NCBI RefSeq assembly: GCF_030413175.1
Contig: NZ_CP129212.1
Coordinates: 3,720,001-3,784,000 of the forward strand
Direction: 5' to 3'
Source: Bradyrhizobium roseum
GTDB taxonomy: Bacteria; Pseudomonadota; Alphaproteobacteria; Rhizobiales; Xanthobacteraceae
Length of the DNA: 64,000 nt
Numbering within the stretch: the stretch's first letter is position 1; every line of letters starts with the position of its first letter. The translations under genes and the position numbers were made by a program. Below, piece after piece: positions 27,247-36,132 of this stretch. The notes beneath the pieces are model-generated. The model was not told the DNA's origin. It worked only from the letters and a program-made list of their open reading frames with translations, and searched no databases.

Positions 27247-27387
27247 ATGCCAACCGAGTCCTTGCTTGTCACCGTCGGCGTCGTCGCGATGTTCGTGGTC
27301 TTTGCCGTGGTCCTGTACTGGGGTGACCGGCAGACTCGACCGAACCAGCTTGCCGGCTCGGATCATGGCAGGCGCCGCGCGTTTTGA
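27247..27387 (+). CDS. 46-residue single-helix membrane protein
   Basis: I do not recognise this small protein. It begins MPTESLLVTVGVVAMFVVFA, continues with VVLYWGDRQT, and ends in a basic tail. One membrane helix covers about residues 6-25, with the charged end likely in the cytoplasm. AACGGAGGATC stands nine bases before the ATG, and a perfect FixK box lies at the ideal distance, so it is very probably expressed at low oxygen. Its place between the FNR-type regulator and fixN suggests a link with oxidase assembly or respiration. FixQ-like length is suggestive only. Confidence 0.72.
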   Translation: MPTESLLVTVGVVAMFVVFAVVLYWGDRQTRPNQLAGSDHGRRRAF

Positions 27388-27468
27388 CCGGCCGGTCCGC
27401 CCGGACGGAGCCATTCACCGGGTGAGCGAGGCGAGAACCGCCAGCCGCTCCGATGATCCCGATCTCGC

Positions 27469-27482
27469 TTGATATGCGTCAA
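27469..27482. promoter_or_regulatory. FixK/FNR-type box
   Basis: TTGATATGCGTCAA. The predicted start near 27517 lies 24 bases before the small gene at 27541. Confidence 0.78.
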
Positions 27483-27540
27483 TACACCGGGCGCTGGTCC
27501 GCGCTTTGGTTGCACCACACGCCTGCGAGGTCTTGTTTTG

Positions 27541-27771
27541 ATGATGTCCGCCGATACGGAAAGACTGACTGCCGCCATCGGTCGCGGATGGCGGGCAATC
27601 GCCGGCAGGTTCGGGCACATCGCCACGTCTCATCCGGAATTTTACGGGTGTGCGAATCGACGGGAAGATTCGTCGCATAGCGGAAACGCGCGGCTGAACG
27701 AGCCCGATGCATCTGCCGAATCCGCCGCGTCACTGCAGGCGCGGCTGCCGATCGGCCCGTCCTGCTGCTGA
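27541..27771 (+). CDS. Hypothetical 76-residue protein with FixK-type promoter
   Basis: No family is recognised. The protein is polar with a helical start (TERLTAAIGRGWRAIAGRFG), a His/Ser-rich middle and a C-terminal CC. GCGAGG lies ten bases before the first of two adjacent ATGs. An earlier in-frame TTG falls inside the FixK box and cannot be used if transcription starts near 27517. It stands between the 46-residue membrane protein and fixN. The ideal promoter spacing is the best evidence that it is real. Confidence 0.55.
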   Translation: MMSADTERLTAAIGRGWRAIAGRFGHIATSHPEFYGCANRREDSSHSGNARLNEPDASAESAASLQARLPIGPSCC

Positions 27772-27826
27772 AGCCATTGCAACGGCGATACATCTTCATT
27801 CTTTCCTATTGGGCAACGGCAGGAAA

Positions 27827-27840
27827 TTGACCTCGATCAA
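27827..27840. promoter_or_regulatory. FixK/FNR-type box of fixNOQP
   Basis: TTGACCTCGATCAA. It predicts a start near 27875, 25 bases before fixN, as in other rhizobial fixN promoters. Confidence 0.9.
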
Positions 27841-27899
27841 TTTCTCCCTCGCGAAGCTGTGATCAGTAAGCTTCGCATCCGCACAAGAGAATCTCATCC

Positions 27900-29546
27900 A
27901 TGACCCAATCCCTAACCGCAAAAAAGATGACGCACGGCGAAGCCGGTCTGGTGCTGGTCTTTTCGCTATCCGCGTTTCTGTGTCTGTTCGCTGCGGCTAA
28001 CGCGCTGGACACGGCGTTTGCCTTTCACGCCTTGCTGTTCAGCGCCGCCAGTCTCGCGTCGATCATTGTCATCGGCAACCGCTACTTCGCGCGTACGTCG
28101 CTGCCGCCGCAGGAGATCAACGGCCGCCCCAACTACAATATGGGCCCGATCAAGTTCGCGGCCGTGATGTCGGTGATCTGGGGCATCGCCGGCTTTGCCG
28201 TCGGACTGCTGATCGCCTCGCAGCTGGCGTGGCCCGCGCTCAACCTGGATTTGCCGTGGACCAGTTTTGGCCGGCTGCGGCCGCTGCACACCTCGGCGGT
28301 GATCTTCGCCTTCGGCGGCAACGTATTGATCGCGACGTCCTTCTATGTCGTGCAGAAGACCTGCCGCACGAGGCTGGCGGGCGATCTCGCGCCCTGGTTC
28401 GTCGTCGTCGGCTACAATTTCTTCATCCTGATCGCCGGCACCGGCTATCTGCTCGGCGTCACCCAGTCCAAGGAATATGCCGAACCGGAATGGTACGCCG
28501 ATCTGTGGCTGACCATCGTCTGGGTGATGTATCTGCTGGTCTTCCTGATGACCCTCGTGAAGCGAAAAGAGCCGCATATCTTCGTCGCCAACTGGTTCTA
28601 TCTCGCCTTCATCGTCACCATTGCCGTGCTGCATCTCGGCAACAATCCGGCGCTGCCGGTCTCGGTGTTCGGCTCGAAATCCTACGTCGCCTGGGGTGGG
28701 GTGCAGGACGCCATGTTCCAGTGGTGGTACGGCCACAACGCGGTCGGCTTCTTTCTGACCGCCGGCTTCCTCGCCATCATGTATTACTTCATTCCCAAGC
28801 GCGCCGAGCGGCCAATCTATTCCTACCGCCTGTCGATCATCCACTTCTGGGCGCTGATCTTCCTCTACATCTGGGCCGGCCCGCACCATCTGCACTACAC
28901 GGCGCTGCCGGACTGGGCGCAGACGCTCGGCATGACATTCTCGATCATGCTGTGGATGCCGTCATGGGGTGGGATGATCAACGGCCTGATGACGCTGTCG
29001 GGCGCCTGGGACAAGCTTCGTACCGATCCCGTGCTGCGCATGCTGGTCGTTTCCGTCGCCTTCTACGGCATGTCGACTTTCGAAGGTCCGATGATGTCGA
29101 TCAAGGTCGTGAATTCGCTCAGCCACTACACTGACTGGACCATCGGCCATGTGCACTCGGGCGCGCTGGGCTGGGTAGGCTTCGTCTCCTTCGGCGCGTT
29201 GTACTGCCTCGTCCCGTGGCTTTGGGAACGCAAGGGGCTCTACAGCCTGAAGCTGGTCAACTGGCATTTCTGGACCGCCACGATCGGCATCGTGCTGTAC
29301 ATCTCGGCGATGTGGGTGTCGGGAATTCTGCAGGGCCTGATGTGGCGCGCCTACACCTCGCTCGGCTTCCTCGAATATTCCTTCATCGAAACCGTGGAGG
29401 CGATGCATCCCTTCTACATCATTCGCGCGGCGGGCGGAGGACTGTTCCTGATCGGATCGTTGATCATGGCCTATAATCTCTGGATGACGGTGCGCGCCGG
29501 CGAAGCGGAAGTGCAGTCGCCCGTGGCCCTCCAGCCGGCGGAATGA
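27900..29546 (+). CDS. fixN: cbb3-type cytochrome c oxidase subunit I
   Basis: A 548-residue membrane protein with about 12 helices. It is the catalytic subunit (CcoN) that reduces oxygen to water with very high affinity and pumps protons. Histidines in YGHNAVGFF (His279) and PHHLHY (His329, His330) are the expected copper-B ligands, and the haem ligands lie in PLHTSAVIF and [10 protein letters not shown]. Length and motifs are normal. The FixK box at 27827 gives direct low-oxygen control. fixO starts 11 bases after its stop, heading the fixNOQP operon. Confidence 0.97.
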   Translation: MTQSLTAKKMTHGEAGLVLVFSLSAFLCLFAAANALDTAFAFHALLFSAASLASIIVIGNRYFARTSLPPQEINGRPNYNMGPIKFAAVMSVIWGIAGFAVGLLIASQLAWPALNLDLPWTSFGRLRPLHTSAVIFAFGGNVLIATSFYVVQKTCRTRLAGDLAPWFVVVGYNFFILIAGTGYLLGVTQSKEYAEPEWYADLWLTIVWVMYLLVFLMTLVKRKEPHIFVANWFYLAFIVTIAVLHLGNNPALPVSVFGSKSYVAWGGVQDAMFQWWYGHNAVGFFLTAGFLAIMYYFIPKRAERPIYSYRLSIIHFWALIFLYIWAGPHHLHYTALPDWAQTLGMTFSIMLWMPSWGGMINGLMTLSGAWDKLRTDPVLRMLVVSVAFYGMSTFEGPMMSIKVVNSLSHYTDWTIGHVHSGALGWVGFVSFGALYCLVPWLWERKGLYSLKLVNWHFWTATIGIVLYISAMWVSGILQGLMWRAYTSLGFLEYSFIETVEAMHPFYIIRAAGGGLFLIGSLIMAYNLWMTVRAGEAEVQSPVALQPAE

Positions 29547-29557
29547 GGAGCGCACAC

Positions 29558-30292
29558 ATGTCTTTCTGGACACGACACCAAATCTTCGAAAAGAACTCGA
29601 TCGTCCTGATCGCGGGCATCCTCGTTGTGATCGCGATCGGTGGCCTCGTCGAAATCACGCCGCTGTTCTATCTCAAGAGCACGATCGAGAAGGTCGACGG
29701 CGTCAGGCCGTACACGCCGCTCGAGCTTGCCGGGCGCAACGTCTATGTCCGCGAGGGCTGCTACCTGTGCCACTCGCAGATGGTCCGGCCGCTGCGCGAC
29801 GAAGTCGAACGCTACGGACACTACTCGCTCGCAGCCGAGAGCATGTACGACCATCCCTTCCAGTGGGGGTCCAAGCGCACCGGTCCGGACCTGGCGCGCG
29901 TCGGCGGCAAGTATTCCGACGAATGGCATGTCACGCACCTGAACAATCCGCGCGCGATCGTACCGCAATCGGTCATGCCGGGTTACGCCTTCCTGTCACG
30001 GACCGACGTCGACGAAACCAGCCTCGCGGCCCATCTGCGCACCAACCGCATCGTCGGCGTGCCCTATTCGGACGAGCAGATCGCCAACGCCGTCGCCGAT
30101 CTCAAGGCGCAGGCCGATCCGGACAACGCCGGCGTGGACGCGTTCACCAAGCGCTATCCCAAGGCGGTCGCCCGCAATTTCGACGGCAAGGGCGGCGCTC
30201 CGACCGAGATGGATGCGCTGGTCGCCTACCTGCAGATGCTCGGCACGCTGGTCGACTTCAAGCTTTACAACGAAAAAGCCAATCTTCGCTGA
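29558..30292 (+). CDS. fixO: cbb3-type cytochrome c oxidase subunit II (mono-haem)
   Basis: A 244-residue membrane-anchored c-type cytochrome (CcoO) that passes electrons to FixN. One N-terminal helix ([19 protein letters not shown]) is followed by Cys68-x2-Cys71-His72 (CYLCH). A likely axial methionine is in SVMPGYAFL. The ATG at 29558 has GAGGAG before it and is preferred to an in-frame start 15 bases earlier. It lies between fixN and fixQ with short gaps. Confidence 0.96.
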   Translation: MSFWTRHQIFEKNSIVLIAGILVVIAIGGLVEITPLFYLKSTIEKVDGVRPYTPLELAGRNVYVREGCYLCHSQMVRPLRDEVERYGHYSLAAESMYDHPFQWGSKRTGPDLARVGGKYSDEWHVTHLNNPRAIVPQSVMPGYAFLSRTDVDETSLAAHLRTNRIVGVPYSDEQIANAVADLKAQADPDNAGVDAFTKRYPKAVARNFDGKGGAPTEMDALVAYLQMLGTLVDFKLYNEKANLR

Positions 30293-30304
30293 GAAGGCAC
30301 AACG

Positions 30305-30469
30305 ATGAAAGCAATTCTCACAGTCCACAACATCGCTTCCGACCTCGTTACGTCGGTCTGGACGCCGATCTTCGTCGGGATCTTCATCGCGGTGGTGACC
30401 TACGCCCTTTGGCCGCGCAACCAGGCTGCCTTCGACGAAGCGGCCAAAATGCCCTTGCGCGAGGAGTAA
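30305..30469 (+). CDS. fixQ: cbb3-type oxidase small subunit FixQ/CcoQ
   Basis: A 54-residue protein with a single membrane helix (TPIFVGIFIAVVTYALWP) and a short acidic-basic cytoplasmic tail ending REE. CcoQ helps hold the FixP subunit in the oxidase. GAGAAGGCAC precedes the ATG. It is 12 bases after fixO and 7 before fixP, the standard order. Confidence 0.93.
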   Translation: MKAILTVHNIASDLVTSVWTPIFVGIFIAVVTYALWPRNQAAFDEAAKMPLREE

Positions 30470-30476
30470 GCCTGAC

Positions 30477-31349
30477 ATGACCGAACACAGCGATATCGAT
30501 CACGTTTCCGGAAGGTCGACCACCGGTCACCAGTGGGACGGCATCAAGGAACTCAACACGCCGCTCCCGCGCTGGTGGGTGATCACCTTCTACCTGACCA
30601 TCGTCTGGGCGATCGGCTACTGGATCGTGTACCCGGCCTGGCCGCTGCTCCGCAGCCATACGACCGGCATCTGGAACTACTCCACGCGCGCCGAGGTCGC
30701 CAACGAACTCGCCAACCTGGAAAAGATCCGCGGTGACAAGATGGTGGCGCTCGGCGCCGCTCCGCTGGAGGAGATCGAGAAGAATCCCGCCCTGTTGGCG
30801 CTGGCCCGCGCCCGCGGCAAGACGGTGTTCGGCGACAATTGCGCGCCCTGCCACGGCAGCGGCGGCGCCGGCGCCAAGGGCTATCCCAACCTGAACGACG
30901 ACGAATGGGTGTGGGGCGGCAGCCTTGACCAGATCATGCAGACGATCCAGTTCGGCGTTCGCTCGGGGCACGCGAAAGCGCATGAGGGGGCCATGCTGGC
31001 GTTCGGCAAGGACGGTATCCTCAAGAAGGACCAGATCGTCACCGTCGCCAACTACGTGCGGTCGCTATCCGGCCTGTCGACGGCGGCGGGATATGACGCG
31101 GCGGCCGGCAAGAAGATCTTTGCCGAAAACTGCACATCGTGCCACGGCGACAACGCCAAGGGAAATCAGGAACTCGGCGCGCCCGATTTGACCGACAAGA
31201 TCTGGCTCTTCGGTTCGGACGAGGCGACGCTGGTTGAGACCATCAGCAACGGCCGTGCCGGCGTGATGCCTGCCTGGGTCGACCGGCTCGATCCTTCCAC
31301 GATCAAGGCGCTGACGGTCTATGTCCACTCGCTCGGCGGAGGCAAATAG
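30477..31349 (+). CDS. fixP: cbb3-type cytochrome c oxidase subunit III (di-haem)
   Basis: A 290-residue anchored di-haem cytochrome (CcoP) that receives electrons for the oxidase. A membrane helix (VITFYLTIVWAIGYWIVYP) lies near residue 35. Haem sites are Cys122-x2-Cys125-His126 (CAPCH) and Cys219-x2-Cys222-His223 (CTSCH). The first 30 residues are cytoplasmic. It ends fixNOQP. The fixGHIS operon follows with its own FixK box 30 bases after the stop. Confidence 0.96.
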   Translation: MTEHSDIDHVSGRSTTGHQWDGIKELNTPLPRWWVITFYLTIVWAIGYWIVYPAWPLLRSHTTGIWNYSTRAEVANELANLEKIRGDKMVALGAAPLEEIEKNPALLALARARGKTVFGDNCAPCHGSGGAGAKGYPNLNDDEWVWGGSLDQIMQTIQFGVRSGHAKAHEGAMLAFGKDGILKKDQIVTVANYVRSLSGLSTAAGYDAAAGKKIFAENCTSCHGDNAKGNQELGAPDLTDKIWLFGSDEATLVETISNGRAGVMPAWVDRLDPSTIKALTVYVHSLGGGK

Positions 31350-31379
31350 CCACCAGGGCGGGGCAGGCGTCCTTCCTCT

Positions 31380-31393
31380 TTGAGGTGGATCAA
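31380..31393. promoter_or_regulatory. FixK/FNR-type box of fixGHIS
   Basis: TTGAGGTGGATCAA. It predicts a start near 31428, 21 bases before fixG. Confidence 0.82.
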
Positions 31394-31448
31394 ACGGCTT
31401 CTCAAAGCTCGGCCTACAGTGAACTTCCGAGAAGAGATCAGCCCTGCG

Positions 31449-32912
31449 ATGAACCAGCCCGTGAACCCGACCGACCTGCAGCTTGACGACGATGGGCCGC
31501 TGTATGCGGCCCAGAAGAAGGTCTATCCGCAGAGCGTATCCGGAACCTTCCGCCGGACCAAATGGGGGCTGATGGCGTTCTGCCTCGGCGTCTATTACCT
31601 GTTGCCGTTCGTGCGCTGGAATCGCGGCCTCGGCGCGCCGGATCAGGCGGTGCTGATCGATCTGCCGAACAGCCGGTTCTATTTCTTCTTCATCGAGCTC
31701 TGGCCGCAGGAAGTCTACTACTTTACCGGCCTGTTGATCGTCGCCGCGCTGACGCTGTTCCTGATGAACGCCGTCGGCGGCCGCATCTGGTGCGGCTACC
31801 TCTGCCCGCAGACGGTCTGGACCGACCTGTTCTACGCCGTCGAGCGCCTGATCGAGGGTGATCGCCGCGAACGGATGCGGAAGGATGCCGCCAAGGGCAC
31901 GATGAAGCTCGAACGCTTCGCCGAAATCCTGCTGAAACACTCGATCTGGCTGATGATCGCCTGGTGGACCGGCGGCGCCTGGGTGCTGTATTTCAATGAC
32001 GCACCGACGCTGGTGAAGCAGCTCGTCACCTTCCAGGCGCCGATGATTGCCTATATCTGGATCGGCATCCTGACGGCGACGACCTACCTCCTCGCCGGCT
32101 GGATGCGGGAGCAGGTCTGCGTCTACATGTGCCCGTGGCCGCGGATTCAGGCCGCGCTGACCGACGAATGGGCGCTCAACGTCACCTACAAATACGATCG
32201 CGGCGAAGCCCGCACGTCGCTGAAGAAGGCCAACGAGCTGCGCGCGTTGGGCCAGCCGGTCGGCGACTGCATCGATTGCTATCAGTGTGTCGCCGTGTGC
32301 CCTACCGGCATCGATATCCGCAACGGATCGCAACTCGACTGCATCCAGTGCGGCCTGTGCATCGACGCCTGCGACACCGTGATGAACAAGATCGGCCGGG
32401 AAACCAGGCTGATCGGCTACGACAACGACATCAACATCCACCGCCGCGCGGCCGGCAAGCCGCCGATCTACCGCATCGTGCGGCCGCGCACCGTCACCTA
32501 TGCGGTGATGATTGCCGCCGTTGGTGCGATCATGCTGTATGCGATGCTGACGCGGACGCTGCTCGACATCAACGTGCTGCATGACCGCAATCCGGTCGCG
32601 GTAAAACTTGCCGACGGATCGATCCGCAATGCCTATACCGCCCGTCTCCTGAACAAGCGCGGTTTCGACCGGGTCATCGCAATCGACGTCGACGGTCCGG
32701 TCAACGCCGCGCTGCATGTCGTCGGCGCCGATTCCGTGACGCAGGACCGGCCGATGATCGTGCTGGCGCGCGACACCACCACCGAATTGCGGCTGCTGGT
32801 GACGGCGCCCGCGGAGAGCAATCCCGCCAAATCGATACCGGTGCGCTTCCGCGTCACCGATATCGGTCTCGGCGAGGTTGCCAGCGTCACCGATCATTTC
32901 GTGGCGCCATGA
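31449..32912 (+). CDS. fixG: cbb3 oxidase assembly protein FixG/CcoG
   Basis: A 487-residue membrane protein with two ferredoxin-type [4Fe-4S] motifs (CIDCYQCVAVCP and CIQCGLCIDACD) and about five helices. CcoG reduces copper for cbb3 oxidase assembly. NAVGGRIWCGYLCPQTVW is a typical family motif. The C-terminal 110 residues form an Ig-like periplasmic domain. The frame is open upstream into the FixK box; ATG 31449 fits the predicted transcript start. Confidence 0.95.
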   Translation: MNQPVNPTDLQLDDDGPLYAAQKKVYPQSVSGTFRRTKWGLMAFCLGVYYLLPFVRWNRGLGAPDQAVLIDLPNSRFYFFFIELWPQEVYYFTGLLIVAALTLFLMNAVGGRIWCGYLCPQTVWTDLFYAVERLIEGDRRERMRKDAAKGTMKLERFAEILLKHSIWLMIAWWTGGAWVLYFNDAPTLVKQLVTFQAPMIAYIWIGILTATTYLLAGWMREQVCVYMCPWPRIQAALTDEWALNVTYKYDRGEARTSLKKANELRALGQPVGDCIDCYQCVAVCPTGIDIRNGSQLDCIQCGLCIDACDTVMNKIGRETRLIGYDNDINIHRRAAGKPPIYRIVRPRTVTYAVMIAAVGAIMLYAMLTRTLLDINVLHDRNPVAVKLADGSIRNAYTARLLNKRGFDRVIAIDVDGPVNAALHVVGADSVTQDRPMIVLARDTTTELRLLVTAPAESNPAKSIPVRFRVTDIGLGEVASVTDHFVAP

Positions 32913-32931
32913 CAGGGGCGAGGAAGTTCAC

Positions 32932-33429
32932 ATGAGCCAGAAACGCGCGATACGACCGATCACCGGACGCATGGTGTTCTTCATGGTGGCGGCGTTCTTC
33001 GCCGTCGTGATCGGGGTCAACCTCGTCATGATGCGCCTGGCGATCCAGACCCTGCCGGGCACCGAAGTCGACAGCGCCTACAGCGCCAGCCTCGCCTATG
33101 CCAAGGAGATCGCCACCGCCCGCGACCAGAGCGCACGCAACTGGAAGGTCGATGCCCACGTCGAACGCAGCGGGCAGGGCGGCGCCATGTTGCAGGTCGA
33201 GGTGCGCGACAGTGCCGGTCAGCCGATGTCCGGGCTGACGTTCCAGGGCCGGTTCGAGCGACCGACGGATCGCCGCGCCGACCGGCCGGTCGCACTCGCG
33301 GAAACGGGGATCGGCATCTATCGCGGCAGCGCGGAGACGGTCGCGCCGGGCCAATGGGATCTGGTGCTCGAAGGCGTTGCCGCGGGGCAGCGGCTGTTCC
33401 TGTCGAAGAACCGCGTCGTGTTGAACTAG
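32932..33429 (+). CDS. fixH: cbb3 oxidase assembly protein FixH
   Basis: A 165-residue protein with one N-terminal membrane helix (MVFFMVAAFFAVVIGVNLVM) and a periplasmic beta-rich domain, as in the FixH/CcoH family that associates with the oxidase during assembly. GAGGAAG precedes the ATG at 32932. It follows fixG by 19 bases. Between it and fixI lies part of a dispersed repeat. Confidence 0.93.
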   Translation: MSQKRAIRPITGRMVFFMVAAFFAVVIGVNLVMMRLAIQTLPGTEVDSAYSASLAYAKEIATARDQSARNWKVDAHVERSGQGGAMLQVEVRDSAGQPMSGLTFQGRFERPTDRRADRPVALAETGIGIYRGSAETVAPGQWDLVLEGVAAGQRLFLSKNRVVLN

Positions 33430-33480
33430 AGCCTGATCCGGAACAGCGGGAACCGTTTGCCCGAAGCGATCATGCTCAAA
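33429..33480 (+). repeat. Partial copy of dispersed repeat inside fixGHIS
   Basis: From the fixH stop codon, AGCCTGATCCGG and further GCGATCATGCTCAAACAG match the minus-strand reading of the repeat at 2582-2652. The hairpin half found there is missing, so this copy should not end transcription between fixH and fixI. Confidence 0.6.
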
Positions 33481-33497
33481 CAGAAGAAGGCCAGATC

Positions 33498-35690
33498 ATG
33501 CAGGCGGCGCGAGACTTTTCACATTACGTCCGGCATCTCGACTCCGGGCTGTCGCATATCGACCTGGCGGTCGAGGGCGTCAGCTGCGCCGGCTGCATGT
33601 CGAAGATCGAGCGCGGACTTTCGGCGCTGCCCGATGTGACGCTGGCCCGCGTCAACCTGACCGACCGCCGGGTGGCGCTGGAGTGGAAACAAGGCACGCT
33701 GGACCCGGCGCGGTTCATCGACCGCCTGGCGGAGCTCGGCTACAAGGCCTATCCTTTCGAGCCGGTTCGTGCCGAAGCGGATGAGACCGCGCAGGCAAGC
33801 TTCCTGCTGCGCTGTCTCGGCGTCGCCGCCTTTGCCGCGATGAACGTCATGATGCTGTCGATCCCGGTGTGGTCGGGCAATGTCGGCGACATGATCCCGG
33901 AGCAGCGCGATTTCTTCCACTGGCTGTCGGCGCTGATCGCCTTGCCGGCGGCGGCCTATTCCGGGCAGCCGTTCTTCAAGTCGGCCTGGCGCGCCTTGCG
34001 GGCGCGCGCCACCAACATGGACGTGCCGATCTCGATCGGCATCGTGCTGGCGCTCGGCATGTCGGTGGCCGAGACGATCAACCACGCCGAACATGCCTAT
34101 TTCGATGCCGCGCTGATGCTGCTCGCCTTCCTGCTGGCCGGTCGCTACCTCGACCAGAGCATGCGCCGCAAGACCCGCGCGGTGGCCGGCAACCTCGCCG
34201 CGCTCAAGGGAGAAACCGCGACGAAATTCATCGGTGGCGACGAAATTAGCGTCGTGCCGATCGCGGCGATCGCTGCCGGCGACATCGTGCTGCTGCGTCC
34301 GGGCGAGCGTTGTTCTGTCGACGGCGCCGTGATCGAGGGGCACTCCAAGATCGACCAGAGCCTGATCACCGGCGAGACATTGCCGGCGAAGGCGGGGCCG
34401 GGGACTCTGGTCTATGCCGGCACGCTCAATTTGTCGGGCACCTTGCGGGTGCTTGTATCGTCGGCGTCCGAAGGCACGCTGCTGGCGGAAATCAGCCGGC
34501 TGCTCGACAACGCCGTACAGGCGCGCTCCCGCTACGTTCAACTCGCCGACCGTGCCTCGCGGCTCTATGCCCCCGTGGTGCATGCGGCGGCGCTGCTCAC
34601 CATGCTGGGCTGGGCGGCGGCCGGCGCGAGCTGGCACGACGCCATCGTCACCGCGATCGCCGTGCTCATCATCACCTGCCCCTGTGCGCTCGGGCTGGCG
34701 ATCCCCGCGGTGCAGACCGTGGTTGCCGGCGCCATGTTCCGGACCGGCGTGCTGCTCAATTCCGGCGATGCCATCGAGCGGCTGGCGGAAATCGACCGTG
34801 TCGTGTTCGACAAGACCGGCACGCTGACCTTGCCGGAGCTCGACGTCACCAATGCGGCCGACATTCCGAGCGACATGTTCGAACTTGCCGGGCGGCTGGC
34901 GCTGGCCAGCCATCATCCGGTCGCCGCCGCCGTGGCGCGGGCCTCCGGTGCAAAGACGCCGTTGGCCGACATCGAGGAGATCGCGGGCGAGGGCGTGAAG
35001 GGCGTCGTCGACGGAATCGAGGTGCGGTTGGGCCGGCCGTCGTTCTGCGATGCGGACCAGATCGCCCAACACATCCTTGGCAGCGATCCCGAGGCTTCGG
35101 TGGTCGCGTTCCGTCATGGCGAAACGCGGCATGTGTTTGCGGTGCGGCAGCGTCTGCGCGCCGATGCGGCCGGCGCCATCGCCACGCTTCGCAAGGCCGG
35201 CATCGAGGTCGAGATCTTGTCGGGCGACCGCGAGGAAGCGGTACGCCATGCCGCCGAGACGCTCGGGGTCCGTGAATGGCGCGCGGGCGTCACGCCGGCC
35301 GACAAGATCGCCCGCATCGAGAATTTGAAGCGGCAGGGTTTCAAGGTGCTGATGGCCGGCGACGGCATGAACGACGCGCCGGCGCTGGCCGCCGCCCACG
35401 TCTCGATGTCGCCGGTCAGCGCCACCCATCTGAGCCAGGCGACCGCCGACCTGGTGTTCCTCGGCGACCGCCTCGCGCCGGTCGTCACCGCGATCGGATT
35501 TGCGCGAAAAGCGCTGCGGCTTATGCGGCAGAACCTGTGGCTGGCCGCGGGCTACAATCTCCTGGCCGTGCCGCTTGCGATCGCAGGCCTGGCGACGCCG
35601 CTGGTCGCCGCCGCCGCGATGTCCGGTTCGTCGCTGCTGGTGATCCTGAACGCATTGCGTGCCCATCGCGGCACGCGGGAGCTTGGCTGA
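33498..35690 (+). CDS. fixI: Copper-transporting P1B-type ATPase FixI/CcoI
   Basis: A 730-residue copper pump needed to load copper into the cbb3 oxidase. It has a heavy-metal domain with Cys30-x2-Cys33 (CAGC) and the membrane ion site TCPCALG (394-396). The phosphorylation motif DKTGT has Asp438, and GDGMNDAPAL is the hinge. The frame is open far upstream into fixH; ATG 33498 with AAGG seven bases before it gives the normal family length. Its stop overlaps the fixS start. Confidence 0.95.
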   Translation: MQAARDFSHYVRHLDSGLSHIDLAVEGVSCAGCMSKIERGLSALPDVTLARVNLTDRRVALEWKQGTLDPARFIDRLAELGYKAYPFEPVRAEADETAQASFLLRCLGVAAFAAMNVMMLSIPVWSGNVGDMIPEQRDFFHWLSALIALPAAAYSGQPFFKSAWRALRARATNMDVPISIGIVLALGMSVAETINHAEHAYFDAALMLLAFLLAGRYLDQSMRRKTRAVAGNLAALKGETATKFIGGDEISVVPIAAIAAGDIVLLRPGERCSVDGAVIEGHSKIDQSLITGETLPAKAGPGTLVYAGTLNLSGTLRVLVSSASEGTLLAEISRLLDNAVQARSRYVQLADRASRLYAPVVHAAALLTMLGWAAAGASWHDAIVTAIAVLIITCPCALGLAIPAVQTVVAGAMFRTGVLLNSGDAIERLAEIDRVVFDKTGTLTLPELDVTNAADIPSDMFELAGRLALASHHPVAAAVARASGAKTPLADIEEIAGEGVKGVVDGIEVRLGRPSFCDADQIAQHILGSDPEASVVAFRHGETRHVFAVRQRLRADAAGAIATLRKAGIEVEILSGDREEAVRHAAETLGVREWRAGVTPADKIARIENLKRQGFKVLMAGDGMNDAPALAAAHVSMSPVSATHLSQATADLVFLGDRLAPVVTAIGFARKALRLMRQNLWLAAGYNLLAVPLAIAGLATPLVAAAAMSGSSLLVILNALRAHRGTRELG

Positions 35691-35884
35691 TGGAAGTCCT
35701 GGTCTTCCTCGTACCCTTGGCACTCGCGCTCGGCGGCCTCGGGCTGATCGGCTTTCTCTGGTCGCTCAAGAACGGCCAGTATGACGACCTTGAAGGGGCG
35801 GGCTGGCGCGCCATCGCCGATGACGAGCCCGCTTCCTCAAATTCTCCCCCGGGTCGCCTGGAGCCGGACATACGGACGCCATAG
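35690..35884 (+). CDS. fixS: cbb3 oxidase maturation protein FixS/CcoS
   Basis: A 64-residue protein with one N-terminal helix (VLVFLVPLALALGGLGLIGF) followed by FLWSLKNGQYDDLEGAGWR, the hallmark of CcoS. It is needed for haem and copper insertion into the oxidase. It overlaps fixI by one base (TGATG). No strong terminator is seen after it. Confidence 0.95.
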   Translation: MEVLVFLVPLALALGGLGLIGFLWSLKNGQYDDLEGAGWRAIADDEPASSNSPPGRLEPDIRTP

Positions 35885-36030
35885 GGTTCCAATACCCAGT
35901 TCCCTGTGAGACGGCGTTGCGCCGGGAACCCGCTTGGGATCGAGCGTGGTTGCGATGCAAAAACTGTTTTGCTTTCAACCAGAACGAATCTGGGCGAAGT
36001 TTAACAAGCGACATTTCATCGGGGACGCGC

Positions 36031-36132
36031 ATGGATGTTGTGGAGTTCATCATCTACGGGGCGCTGTCGCTCTGGGGCCCGCCGATGCTGTTGACGGCGT
36101 ACCTGCTGTCGCCAATCAAGTCGAAGCAATGA
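36031..36132 (+). CDS. Possible 33-residue single-helix membrane peptide
   Basis: The frame reads MDVVEFIIYGALSLWGPPML, then LTAYLLSPIKSKQ: one membrane helix with a basic end. GGGGA stands five bases before the ATG. It is 146 bases downstream of fixS on the same strand and could be carried on the fixGHIS transcript. Its size recalls tiny oxidase-associated subunits such as CcoM or CydX, but no sequence match is claimed. A longer start at 35917 is less likely. Confidence 0.42.
   Translation: MDVVEFIIYGALSLWGPPMLLTAYLLSPIKSKQ

Noticed and set aside
31065..32897. Long open frame antisense to fixP-fixG
   Set aside because: Its composition mirrors the codon bias of the opposite strand; fixG has clear ferredoxin motifs and family length, the antisense product has none.
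33519..35723. Long open frame antisense to fixI
   Set aside because: Arg/His/Gln-rich product with no domain, fully opposite a well-supported ATPase gene.
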